Program-made: the position numbers and the translations under genes
The notes under the pieces: model-generated
Told to the model about the DNA's origin: nothing
The model's database searches: none
Seen by the model: only the letters and a program-made list of their open reading frames with translations
Origin: DYEC01 sp034434695
Lineage (GTDB): Bacteria > Chloroflexota > Anaerolineae > Anaerolineales > Anaerolineaceae
Assembly (NCBI GenBank): GCA_034434695.1
Contig: DAOTYY010000132.1
Location: 1 to 13,090, forward strand
Direction of reading: 5' to 3'
DNA: 13,090 nt
In this document: positions 7,046 to 13,090 of the stretch, one piece after another
How the letters are laid out: each line of letters opens with the position of its first letter
Numbering within the stretch: position 1 is the first letter of the stretch

Positions 7046-7750
7046 TTATCTGCGCTGTGAATTTGCAGAACGGTCGAAACGGGTAAGTTGAACAATTTCT
7101 GCTGTTGAGAAACCCTGTTCAAACAACCATTGTTTTTTAGGTTTCAACGCTCCTGTTGGGCAAACGCCAACACATTGCCCGCAGAAGACGCAGGTTGTTT
7201 CTGGGATTGGTTTATCATAGAATGTACCAATTTGTGTCTCATATCCTCGCCCGCTGAAATTAATTGCAAATGTGAACTGGGCATCTGTGGCACACACCTG
7301 TACACAACGCCAACAAAGGATGCATTTGGCGTAATCCCGAATGTACATGGGATTATCATCTATGACAGGGGGCTTACGTTCTTCAGCCTCAGGAAAACGG
7401 TTTATATCCACCTGATATTCTTGCAGCATTCTCTGAATATCAGGCGCGTCTGAAAGATCAACACTCGATGCCAGCATCTCTAAAATTGTACGCCGTGCTC
7501 TAACTACACGTTCCGAATTGGTGTGCACTCGCATATTGTTACTCACTTGAGCAATGCATGCTGGCACCAGTGTACGCGCTCCTTCCACTTCTACCACACA
7601 GATCCGGCATAGAGCATTTGCGGTGCAGTGATCATGATAGCAAATGGTTGGAATGTCAACTCCTGCACTTTTGGCAGCTTTGAGGATTGTGGTCCCGGCT
7701 GATACCGCAATCTCTTTTCCATCAATTGTCAGATTGATTTCGTTTGTCAT
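7046..7750 (-). CDS. HoxU/NuoG-N-terminus-like Fe-S subunit of formate dehydrogenase
   Basis: This 234-residue electron-transfer protein starts with a plant-type [2Fe-2S] domain, with ligands Cys37, Cys48, Cys51 and Cys65. It ends with two [4Fe-4S] sites: Cys143/146/149/153 and Cys187/190/193/197, the last followed by Pro. Between them, where NuoG and many FdhA proteins carry the HxxxCxxCxxxxxC cluster motif, the sequence reads SSVDLSDAPDIQRML and has no Cys or His, so that cluster should be absent. The start at 7750 is chosen over the ATG at 7762 because GAGG lies six bases ahead. The stop is 37 bases before fdhA and the start 45 bases after the NuoE-F gene, so the three form an operon. It probably wires electrons between the FMN subunit and the catalytic subunit. 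Confidence 0.85.
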   Translation of the reverse strand: MTNEINLTIDGKEIAVSAGTTILKAAKSAGVDIPTICYHDHCTANALCRICVVEVEGARTLVPACIAQVSNNMRVHTNSERVVRARRTILEMLASSVDLSDAPDIQRMLQEYQVDINRFPEAEERKPPVIDDNPMYIRDYAKCILCWRCVQVCATDAQFTFAINFSGRGYETQIGTFYDKPIPETTCVFCGQCVGVCPTGALKPKKQWLFEQGFSTAEIVQLTRFDRSANSQRR

Positions 7751-7795
7751 GGTATTCCTCATTCACTTTATTATTATCTCTAAAACCCAGAGAGC

Positions 7796-9517
7796 TTAAT
7801 GCTTTTTGAACAGTTCAGGCCAGAGACGTATGGCACTTAGTATTGCTGATGCAGCAGTTTGTCCCAGTCCGCACAAAGAGGTATCTGTCATTGTCCAGCC
7901 AATGTCTTGTAGCCGTTCTAAATCTCCTGGTAAAGTTGAAGAGTTCGCCACTCGTTGTAGAATTTCATATTGGCGTTGAGTGCCGATCTGGCATGGATAA
8001 CATTTCCCACACGACTCTTCTGCGAAAAAGTGTGCTAACCGTAACAGTACATCCCGCATGTCTCTAGTTTCGTCAAATACAGTAATAACGCCAGAACCAA
8101 GTGGCAAGCCAGCAGCTCTTAAGTCTTCAAAGGTCAGACGCACATCCAGCTCTTTTTCGGTTGCAAACGCACCTGCTGCACCACCAAATAGCGCTGCTTT
8201 CATGGAGCGGTTGTTTCGTATTCCACCTGCCAGATCAAATAACAAGTGACGAAAAGTTACCCCAAAGGGAACTTCGTAGAGTCCAGGCTTTACTACATCG
8301 CCAGATACACAAAAGAGTTTTGGTCCGGGACTTTTTTCAGTGCCAATCTTGCGGTATTCAGTTGCACCTTTATGAATAATATAGGGAATATTGGCAAGAG
8401 TTTCTACATTGTTTATGACCGTTGGCTTACCAAACAGTCCAGCGGTGGTTGGAAAAGGTGGCTTGACACGAGGAAAACCGCGTTTGCCTTCAATGGACTC
8501 AAATAACGCAGTTTCCTCGCCGCAGATATATGCTCCTGCACCCTGTCTTAGTTCGAGTTCAAAATTAAAGTCGCTTTGCAGAATGTTGGTTCCTATCAAC
8601 CCGGCTTTCTTTGCTTCATCCACTGCTTGGCTCATTACTTGATACTGGTACTCATATTCTCCACGAATATACATGTACCCGTAGGTTGACCCAATGGCGT
8701 ACGCTGCAATAAGAATGCCTTCCAGGATACGGTGAGGATCATTTTCCATGAGAACACGGTCTTTGAAAGTGCCGGGTTCAGCTTCGTCAGCGTTGCAAAC
8801 TACGTATTTGGGCTGGGCGGCTGACTGGGCTGCACTCTCCCATTTCAAACCGGTTGGGAAGGCAGCTCCGCCACGACCAACCAGACCAGAAGCTTTGACC
8901 TCTTCTATTACTTCCTGGGGTTTCATTTGTAATGCTTTGTGCAAAGCCTGATAACCGCCTTGTATTTTATAATCTTCCAGCCAGGTAATCTGTCCTTTCC
9001 TACAATTTTCCGTCAAGATTGAAATATCTCCCCCCACAATTGAGCGAGGTTTTTTACCCTTGCCAGTCACCAGATCTCTTAGAGTGTATGTTTCAGGCTG
9101 AACCAAAGGGCTGCTTTGTACTAATAAAGCTGGCGCATGTTCGCATAGCCCTAAACAAGGGGATCGTTCGACTGTTACTGTAAGCGTTTTATCTTTTTGC
9201 TTGCCGTGTAACTCAAATGTCCTTGAGGTTTGCTTTAATATAGCGTCCGATCCTGCCATTGCACAGACCGGGTCAGCACAGACGTGGATAATAGTTTTGC
9301 CAACTGGCGCTCGATAAAGTAAGGCATAGAATTCTAGGACGCCATGTACGTCGGCTAAAGGTACATGTAATCGGTTTGCAATGATAGCTGCTACCTGTTC
9401 GGGAACATAGCCGTAAATTTTTTGTGCTGCTTGAAGAGCAGGTAACAGGGCTGTGCGTCCTTTGGGCGCAAGTTCGTCCAGGATTGGTATCAGCGGTTTG
9501 AGAGAAATATCAGCCAT
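7796..9517 (-). CDS. NuoE-NuoF fusion, NAD(P)-linked diaphorase subunit of formate dehydrogenase
   Basis: A 573-residue fusion. Residues 1 to about 135 are a NuoE-like thioredoxin-fold [2Fe-2S] domain with ligands Cys80, Cys85, Cys121 and Cys125 (CX4C and CX3C). Residues about 170-573 are NuoF-like: the nucleotide/FMN region starts at GRGGAAFPTG (214-223), GAYICGEETAL follows, and the [4Fe-4S] ligands are Cys503, Cys506, Cys509 and Cys549. It should oxidise or reduce NAD(H) or NADP(H) through FMN. The fused form matches the beta subunits of soluble formate dehydrogenases. It stops after the NuoF domain and lacks the C-terminal bacterial ferredoxin domain found in many bifurcating HydB/HndC subunits. 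The ATG at 9517 has GGAGG four bases upstream. It is the first gene of the operon and faces mobA across a divergent promoter region. NAD versus NADP preference cannot be read by eye. Confidence 0.9.
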   Translation of the reverse strand: MADISLKPLIPILDELAPKGRTALLPALQAAQKIYGYVPEQVAAIIANRLHVPLADVHGVLEFYALLYRAPVGKTIIHVCADPVCAMAGSDAILKQTSRTFELHGKQKDKTLTVTVERSPCLGLCEHAPALLVQSSPLVQPETYTLRDLVTGKGKKPRSIVGGDISILTENCRKGQITWLEDYKIQGGYQALHKALQMKPQEVIEEVKASGLVGRGGAAFPTGLKWESAAQSAAQPKYVVCNADEAEPGTFKDRVLMENDPHRILEGILIAAYAIGSTYGYMYIRGEYEYQYQVMSQAVDEAKKAGLIGTNILQSDFNFELELRQGAGAYICGEETALFESIEGKRGFPRVKPPFPTTAGLFGKPTVINNVETLANIPYIIHKGATEYRKIGTEKSPGPKLFCVSGDVVKPGLYEVPFGVTFRHLLFDLAGGIRNNRSMKAALFGGAAGAFATEKELDVRLTFEDLRAAGLPLGSGVITVFDETRDMRDVLLRLAHFFAEESCGKCYPCQIGTQRQYEILQRVANSSTLPGDLERLQDIGWTMTDTSLCGLGQTAASAILSAIRLWPELFKKH

Positions 9518-9585
9518 AGAGCCTCCAGTAAAAAAGATTATTGAACGAACACTTGGCGAATAGTGAAGAAAAAGTCTTTATGCCT

Positions 9586-9611
9586 AAATTATACATAAAA
9601 GGGTATAATTT
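9586..9611. promoter_or_regulatory. Symmetric divergent promoter between formate dehydrogenase operon and mobA
   Basis: A perfect inverted repeat AAATTATAC (9586-9594) / GTATAATTT (9603-9611) with an 8-base spacer contains one TATAAT on each strand: + at 9604-9609 for mobA, and - at 9593-9588 for the dehydrogenase operon. Predicted starts lie about 14 bases before the mobA ATG and about 64 bases before the NuoE-F ATG. The - box has a moderate -35 (ATTACA, 9616-9611) at 17 bases; none is clear for mobA. The repeat may also be an operator, as either use would couple the two transcription units. Confidence 0.5.
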
Positions 9612-9629
9612 GTAATTAAATTAAGGTCA

Positions 9630-10223
9630 ATGTTTAGCATTGTGATACAGGCTGGTGGTAGTAGTCGCCGCATGGGTAGCAATAAGGCTTTGTTGCCTTT
9701 GCGTGGGCGTCCTATGATTGAGTGGGTAGTGAAACGTGTACAGTTACTTTCCGACGAGTTGTTGATTATCACAAATCAGCCGGAAGAACTAGCATTCTTG
9801 GGCATTCGTCTTGTTGCCGACCTGATGCCGGGCACTGGTGTGCTTGGTGGTTTGTATACTGCTTTGAGTTGTGCACAACATGAGCTTGTCGCAGTTGTAG
9901 CTTGTGACATGCCATTTGTGAATGTAAAGATTCTTGAGGCTCAAAGAGCGTTATTGATAAGTGACGAAATGTTGGATGTGGTTATACCTCAAACCGCAAG
10001 CGGACTGGAGCCGCTTCATGCTGTGTACCGTCGCAAGACTTGTCTGCCGGCTGTTGAAACCGCTCTTTCCTTAGGACAGCGTAGAATGATTTCCTGGTTG
10101 CCGCTTGTCAAAGCGCGATTATTCCAGCCAAGCGAATGGTCGCGTTATGACCCAAGTGGTAAAGCATTTTTTAATCTTAATACCCCCGATGATCTTGAAC
10201 GGGCAATACAATTGCTGGAATAA
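9630..10223 (+). CDS. mobA: Molybdenum cofactor guanylyltransferase
   Basis: This 197-residue cytosolic enzyme transfers GMP from GTP to molybdopterin to form the guanine dinucleotide cofactor used by DMSO-reductase-family enzymes such as the neighbouring formate dehydrogenase. The N-terminal nucleotide-binding signature is QAGGSSRRMGSNKALLPLRG (about residues 7-26). The metal-binding motif VACDMPF follows at about residues 91-97. The C-terminal FFNLNTPDDLERA is typical of the family, and the length matches MobA (about 190-200). Its ATG at 9630 has only a weak AAGG ahead, with a short predicted leader. It is transcribed away from the dehydrogenase operon from a shared promoter region, which fits a role in supplying that enzyme. 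IspD- or GlmU-like nucleotidyltransferases share the fold, but the motif spacing and neighbours favour MobA. Confidence 0.9.
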   Translation: MFSIVIQAGGSSRRMGSNKALLPLRGRPMIEWVVKRVQLLSDELLIITNQPEELAFLGIRLVADLMPGTGVLGGLYTALSCAQHELVAVVACDMPFVNVKILEAQRALLISDEMLDVVIPQTASGLEPLHAVYRRKTCLPAVETALSLGQRRMISWLPLVKARLFQPSEWSRYDPSGKAFFNLNTPDDLERAIQLLE

Positions 10224-10225
10224 AC

Positions 10226-10252
10226 TCACGTACTCAACAAAATTATACGTGA
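10226..10252. terminator. Possible shared hairpin between mobA and cnoX-like gene
   Basis: TCACGTA (10226-10232) pairs with TACGTGA (10246-10252) around a 13-base loop, in the 36-base gap between two convergent genes. It begins three bases after the mobA stop and ends eight bases before the other gene's stop. There is no T-run on either side, so termination is uncertain. Confidence 0.35.
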
Positions 10253-10259
10253 AACTCGA

Positions 10260-11096
10260 CTAAAATAGGGCGGATGCTAGCTCGGAGCGATATTGTCGTG
10301 TTTGTGGGTTGTCTTCACCCATGAGTTCTAGCAAGCTCAAAACAACTTTATGTGCTTTACCTTGCCCATAGTGTCTGTCCTGGCGCAAAATTTCAAGTAG
10401 ACCATCTAGAGCAACCGGGAAGTTACCGCGCTGTGCTAACTTGATACTATGAGCGAAGGTTATATCCAAGTCCGTTTCGTTTGGAAGTGTGTTCCTGTGT
10501 AATTCGACTAATGCATGAGCATAGGGCTTAAGCAGTTCTGCTGTGGCATATTGGCGACCAGGTGGAAAGTTATCTAGAATTTCTAAAGCCTCAAAACCTT
10601 TTCCTTGACCCATCAGTGATTTTGCTAACCCAAGTAAGCCATTTGGATGATCAGGTTTTTGCTCCAGCACCTGGCGAAATTCCTGTTCTGCAAGTGACCA
10701 TTTTTGGAAAGCTAAAAAACTTTCTGCTCGTTCGACTGCGAGTTGAAGAGGGCTGGGTGGGGTGATTTTTTCAATAAATTCTCGCAGGCGCGGTTCTGGT
10801 TGTAATCCAACTAGCTCGCCAACAACTTGACCTTCACTAAATGCTTTCAAAGTGGGGACAGAGCGCACGCTGAATCGTAATGCCAGGTTAGGATTTTCAT
10901 CTACGTTGACACGTGCTACTCTGAAAGCACCATTGCTTTCGGCAACGATTTTCTCCAGTATCGGCTCGAGCACTTTGCAGGGACGACACCAGCTCGCCCA
11001 GAAATCAACTACTACGGGCACATTTTGCGAGTAATTGATAACCTCATATTCAAAATCGGCTTCTGAAACGTTTATGATAAACTCAGAGGACATCAT
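10260..11096 (-). CDS. cnoX: Thioredoxin-TPR protein, CnoX (YbbN) type chaperedoxin
   Basis: A 278-residue protein close to the size of E. coli CnoX/YbbN (284). Residues about 5-112 form a thioredoxin fold with the site WCRPC (Cys37, Cys40) inside VVVDFWASWCRPCK. Residues about 120-278 hold tetratricopeptide-like helices, and the end (LLEILRQDRHYGQGKAHKVV, LLELMGEDNPQTRQYRSELA) is the YbbN-type C-terminal region. Known family members protect proteins from oxidation and hand them to chaperones. The intact CxxC implies redox activity, unlike the E. coli protein, which lacks one of the cysteines. The start at 11096 is chosen over 11120 because AAGGAGG lies six bases ahead; a second ATG directly follows and could also be used. 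It is the last gene of a - strand group with the envelope L,D-transpeptidase. No signal peptide is seen, so it is cytosolic. Confidence 0.82.
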   Translation of the reverse strand: MMSSEFIINVSEADFEYEVINYSQNVPVVVDFWASWCRPCKVLEPILEKIVAESNGAFRVARVNVDENPNLALRFSVRSVPTLKAFSEGQVVGELVGLQPEPRLREFIEKITPPSPLQLAVERAESFLAFQKWSLAEQEFRQVLEQKPDHPNGLLGLAKSLMGQGKGFEALEILDNFPPGRQYATAELLKPYAHALVELHRNTLPNETDLDITFAHSIKLAQRGNFPVALDGLLEILRQDRHYGQGKAHKVVLSLLELMGEDNPQTRQYRSELASALF

Positions 11097-11171
11097 AATT
11101 AGCCTCCTTATTTTCCACAATTTTAACCGGTTTCTGTTAATTTCTTGTTGGAATCTGGCGCATTGCTGATC

Positions 11172-11594
11172 TCAATTCTCGCCATCATCAATGGTTCCAG
11201 GTTGTTCCAATCGTATAACTTCACCATGAACGTTAATGACAATGCGAAACCCCATCATGCCCATGAACACAATCCCTTCTTCGGGGATGCCAGTTTGTAA
11301 TAGATTCTCAAATTGTGCATCAATATTCTTAAGCTGGCTTTGTATCATTGCCCAGGTGAATAAATCTTCTTGCCCAAGCATTTTTGCGGTTTGGCTGCTG
11401 ATCAGCTCTTCATTGCCCTTGATTTGTTCTTTCATGATAGCAAGAACTTGTCTGTCTACCTCCTCTGAGGGTATGTGACGCTTGAATCCCGCATCATTTA
11501 CCACATAACAGGGTTCATCACCGACATAGGCAACCTCAACGGGATTGCCAAACTCATCTTCTATCAAGCCTGCAAACAAAGGTTTTCGTGTCAT
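11172..11594 (-). CDS. Conserved-looking protein of unknown function (140 aa)
   Basis: I do not recognise this family. The protein is soluble, acidic and without signal peptide or membrane helix. The N-terminal third (FAGLIEDEFGNPVEVAYVGD) looks like short beta strands around a Gly-Asn-Pro turn. A helical middle follows (about residues 42-98, starting IPSEEVDRQVLAIMKEQI), and then a hydrophobic strand pair near the C-terminus (EGIVFMGMMGFRIVINVHGE). One cysteine is present, in PCYVVND. The ATG at 11594 has no clear ribosome site. It lies only nine bases after the upstream L,D-transpeptidase stop, so translation may be coupled. The cnoX-like gene starts 75 bases further on. The neighbours span envelope and protein-quality functions and do not point to one role. 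Confidence 0.75.
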   Translation of the reverse strand: MTRKPLFAGLIEDEFGNPVEVAYVGDEPCYVVNDAGFKRHIPSEEVDRQVLAIMKEQIKGNEELISSQTAKMLGQEDLFTWAMIQSQLKNIDAQFENLLQTGIPEEGIVFMGMMGFRIVINVHGEVIRLEQPGTIDDGEN

Positions 11595-11603
11595 GTGGAT
11601 ATT

Positions 11604-12668
11604 TTATATCACGTCAACCTGAGTACCGATTTTGTCCGACAAGTATTCCTTGTCATGGGGTACAACAGGATCTGTCCAGCGATAAATCCAGCGTGCGGCT
11701 GGTATTGAGCAGTTAATACAACCGTGACTGCGCGGTTTCCCAAAATCATTGTGCCAGAAGGTTCCGTGAAATGATACACCACTTCTGGTCAAATAGCAAA
11801 CCCATGGTACTCCTGGAAGGTCATAACTGTTAGGAGCGGCATGGTCACCTGTGGTCATGTGACGCGAAGGACGTTTTCGATTGGTCATGAATCTACCGCG
11901 TTGTGTGCGAAAGTCTCCATCACTGAAACGTGCACCCGTAGAGACGCGTGTAATGAATACGGGAGAGTCCGCTTCATATGCCACAACTACCTGCTCAGAA
12001 AGGTGAACTTCTAAACGTTTCTCCTCTGGCTTTACGCTACTAGAAAAAGGACGCAATTCATTGGGGGTGATTGGCTTCAGGTGTGTTGCATCAGCATAGT
12101 AGTAGTATCCCCAATGATCATCTAATATTCGGTACCAAAATTTACCTTTCTCGTCTACAACAACTTTTTTTACCCAATAAGTTGTACCATAATACAAGCG
12201 ATAGGCGGTAGAGCCGGGTCGCCAGGGAGACCAGACAGCGTCAGTATAAGGAACGGTAACCTCAACTAATTGCCCTGTATCCGGTATCATATCCAGAATG
12301 GGATTCAGGCTGACTTTAACCGGTTGTACACTTCCCGAGTGAACATAACCCTCGTGGTTTATTTCATACCAGATACGATTGTGTGCAGGTTCTGAATCTC
12401 CTATTGTGACGGCAGTAATTGGCAAAACAAGATCTTTCCAATACATTTTCAGCACTTTACCGGAAAAACTAGGGCGGTCGTACAAAGTCACTTTATTTTC
12501 CAGAATACGGCCACTGGAAAGCTCTGCCTCAAAGTTATGGTTTCCCTGTTGGGTTGTGCTTTGGAAATCAAAGGGTGATAAGAAAAGAGACAAAAGAGCT
12601 GCGCCCGAAAGTTTTAAGAAATCGCGCCGACTGAGACCCTTTAAATGATGTGGATAAAGGGTTTGCAT
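11604..12668 (-). CDS. Tat-exported L,D-transpeptidase (YkuD family)
   Basis: A 354-residue enzyme likely to form 3-3 cross-links in peptidoglycan or to attach proteins to it, outside the membrane. A twin-arginine signal is clear: SRRDFLKLSG (Arg14, Arg15) followed by a hydrophobic stretch AALLSLFLSPF. Next come two beta-rich stretches resembling SH3-like wall-binding repeats: about residues 50-115 (VTLYDRPSFSGKVLKMYW) and 125-200 (VWSPWRPGSTAYRLYYG). The catalytic YkuD domain occupies about 215-335, with His301 and the active-site segment SHGC (Cys317). The ATG at 12668 is preferred over an in-frame ATG at 12731, because the extra 21 residues overlap the upstream gene and would push the Tat motif inward. 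No strong Shine-Dalgarno is seen. The start lies four bases past the stop of a truncated paralog, suggesting coupling by reinitiation. Confidence 0.85.
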   Translation of the reverse strand: MQTLYPHHLKGLSRRDFLKLSGAALLSLFLSPFDFQSTTQQGNHNFEAELSSGRILENKVTLYDRPSFSGKVLKMYWKDLVLPITAVTIGDSEPAHNRIWYEINHEGYVHSGSVQPVKVSLNPILDMIPDTGQLVEVTVPYTDAVWSPWRPGSTAYRLYYGTTYWVKKVVVDEKGKFWYRILDDHWGYYYYADATHLKPITPNELRPFSSSVKPEEKRLEVHLSEQVVVAYEADSPVFITRVSTGARFSDGDFRTQRGRFMTNRKRPSRHMTTGDHAAPNSYDLPGVPWVCYLTRSGVSFHGTFWHNDFGKPRSHGCINCSIPAARWIYRWTDPVVPHDKEYLSDKIGTQVDVI

Positions 12669-12672
12669 ATGT

Positions 12673-12963
12673 TTAATAATGGATTCTGACCAAAGTGCCA
12701 ACGGTAGACCACTCGTATAGCCATGCGGCATCAGTAATAGTTAAGTTAATGCAACCATGACTCATTGGTGTGCCAAAATTATTATGCCAGTATGTCCCAT
12801 GCAGAGCGTATCCCTTGTAGAAATACATTGTATATGGCACATTAGGCAGGTAGTACCCAGGACCTGCCATATCTGTATAGCGATATTTGACATAGATTCT
12901 GTAGTCTCCGGTTACCGTGGGATGCTGCCAGGTTCCAGTTGATACAAGAAATGAATTAATCAC
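12673..12963 (-). pseudogene. L,D-transpeptidase remnant, 5' end lost at an insertion
   Basis: The frame encodes only the catalytic end of a YkuD L,D-transpeptidase (about 95 residues). INSFLVSTG, the TGDYRIYVKYRYTDM segment, the catalytic His in LHGTYWHNNFG and SHGCIN (Cys71) are all present. Family members normally have a signal peptide and the first strands of the domain before INSFLVSTG; here a TGA stop precedes it in frame (12966-12964). A GTG at 12963 could start translation, but the product would lack export and part of the fold. The upstream sequence is the tail of a transposase on the same strand, whose stop is 12971-12969. I infer that an insertion or a deletion next to one removed the 5' half. 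It resembles the intact transpeptidase directly downstream, so the two were probably tandem paralogs. Confidence 0.75.
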
Positions 12964-12967
12964 TCAC

Positions 12968-13015
12968 CTTACGCAGCCAATTGAACGGGATTGAGTTCCC
13001 GAAGAGCAGCGTAAG
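12968..13015. repeat. Inverted repeat at the end of the right-hand element
   Basis: CTTACGCAGC (12968-12977) and GCAGCGTAAG (13006-13015) are inverted copies with one mismatch. Inside them CGGGA (12986-12990) pairs with TCCCG (12997-13001) across six bases. The structure covers the transposase stop codon and may be a transcription terminator or a subterminal recognition structure of the element. Which one cannot be decided here. Confidence 0.4.
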
Positions 13016-13090
13016 CCGATTGGATAGCGCGTACGTACAATTTTGATTTGAGAGCAAAGTGATTGAGTTTGGTGTTGCCTTTGAGCAGTT
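12969..13090 (-). CDS. Second transposase, C-terminal end only (cut by window edge)
   Basis: Read on the - strand from the window edge, a frame of 39 residues runs LLKGNTKLNHFALKSKLYVR, then AIQSAYAALRELNPVQLAA, to TAA at 12971-12969. The basic, tyrosine-containing helix KSKLYVRAIQSAY is the kind of tail seen in several DDE transposases, but the family cannot be named from this piece. It differs from the transposase tail at the left edge of the window. It lies on the same strand and directly upstream of the truncated L,D-transpeptidase, so the element's end must fall in the few bases between 12969 and about 12960. A nested inverted repeat covers its last codons (12968-13015). Confidence 0.55.
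   Translation of the reverse strand, partial: LLKGNTKLNHFALKSKLYVRAIQSAYAALRELNPVQLAA

Noticed and set aside
7008..7122. Longer N-terminus for the catalytic subunit starting at 7122
   Set aside because: It would overlap the upstream gene by 77 bases, lacks a ribosome site and adds a non-conserved leader, whereas 7008 has AGGAG at seven bases.
7130..7453. Open frame on the + strand opposite the Fe-S subunit gene
   Set aside because: It lies fully inside a well-supported gene on the other strand, has no ribosome site and has no protein-like pattern; the same holds for the other antisense frames across the dehydrogenase and regulator genes.
9518..9581. Molybdenum cofactor riboswitch in the leader of the dehydrogenase operon
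   Set aside because: The predicted leader is only about 64 bases, and I see no stable multi-stem fold; known Moco riboswitches are longer.
1..13090. Composite transposon bounded by the two transposase tails
   Set aside because: The two tails are different proteins and both are cut by the window, so no matching ends can be claimed.

Overview
The window reads as a piece of chromosome from an anaerobic or facultative Gram-positive-like or monoderm bacterium, most plausibly a Chloroflexota member of the Anaerolineae type. This rests on protein style and gene company: a tetratricopeptide protein ending in a SARP/BTAD DNA-binding module, a Tat-exported L,D-transpeptidase with extra beta-rich repeats, an FHA protein with a C-terminal membrane anchor, and moderate GC with good Shine-Dalgarno sites. 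It is an inference, since no rRNA or marker gene is present.

Layout. Positions 1-205 hold the C-terminal end of a transposase (+), closed by a hairpin terminator. A well-formed promoter at about 295-323 then drives a membrane-anchored FHA protein (351-1004, +). It is followed by an AI-2E/PerM-type membrane protein (1139-2425, +) whose 3' end overlaps a 61-residue protein of unknown function (2412-2597, +). Strong hairpins at 2626-2693 separate this + block from a long - block.

The centre of the window is a formate dehydrogenase module on the - strand. In transcription order it is a NuoE-NuoF fusion diaphorase subunit (9517-7796), a HoxU/NuoG-N-terminus-like iron-sulfur subunit (7750-7046), and a molybdenum/tungsten formate dehydrogenase catalytic subunit with cysteine at the metal site (7008-4849). 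A TPR-SARP regulator (4746-2815) lies downstream on the same strand. Facing this module on the + strand is mobA (9630-10223), which makes the bis-MGD cofactor the dehydrogenase needs. The 112-bp gap between them carries back-to-back TATAAT boxes that form the two arms of a perfect 9-bp inverted repeat. Together the genes suggest a soluble NAD(P)-linked formate dehydrogenase: electrons pass between formate/CO2 at the catalytic subunit and NAD(P)(H) at the FMN subunit through a chain of Fe-S clusters, with cofactor supply encoded next door.

The right part (- strand) reads, in transcription order: the C-terminal end of a second, different transposase (13090-12969), an L,D-transpeptidase truncated at its 5' end (12963-12673), an intact Tat-dependent L,D-transpeptidase (12668-11604), a 140-residue protein of unknown function (11594-11172), and a thioredoxin-TPR protein of the CnoX/YbbN type (11096-10260). 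The truncation coincides with the transposase end, so an insertion has probably cut the first transpeptidase gene and may have changed transcription of the genes behind it.

No CRISPR array, rRNA, tRNA, phage gene or recognisable defence system was seen. No gap without a gene exceeds about 220 bases. Nothing here proves a new biological system. The most unusual points are the split formate dehydrogenase, its Fe-S subunit without the ligands for one cluster, the symmetric divergent promoter, and the insertion-truncated transpeptidase pair.
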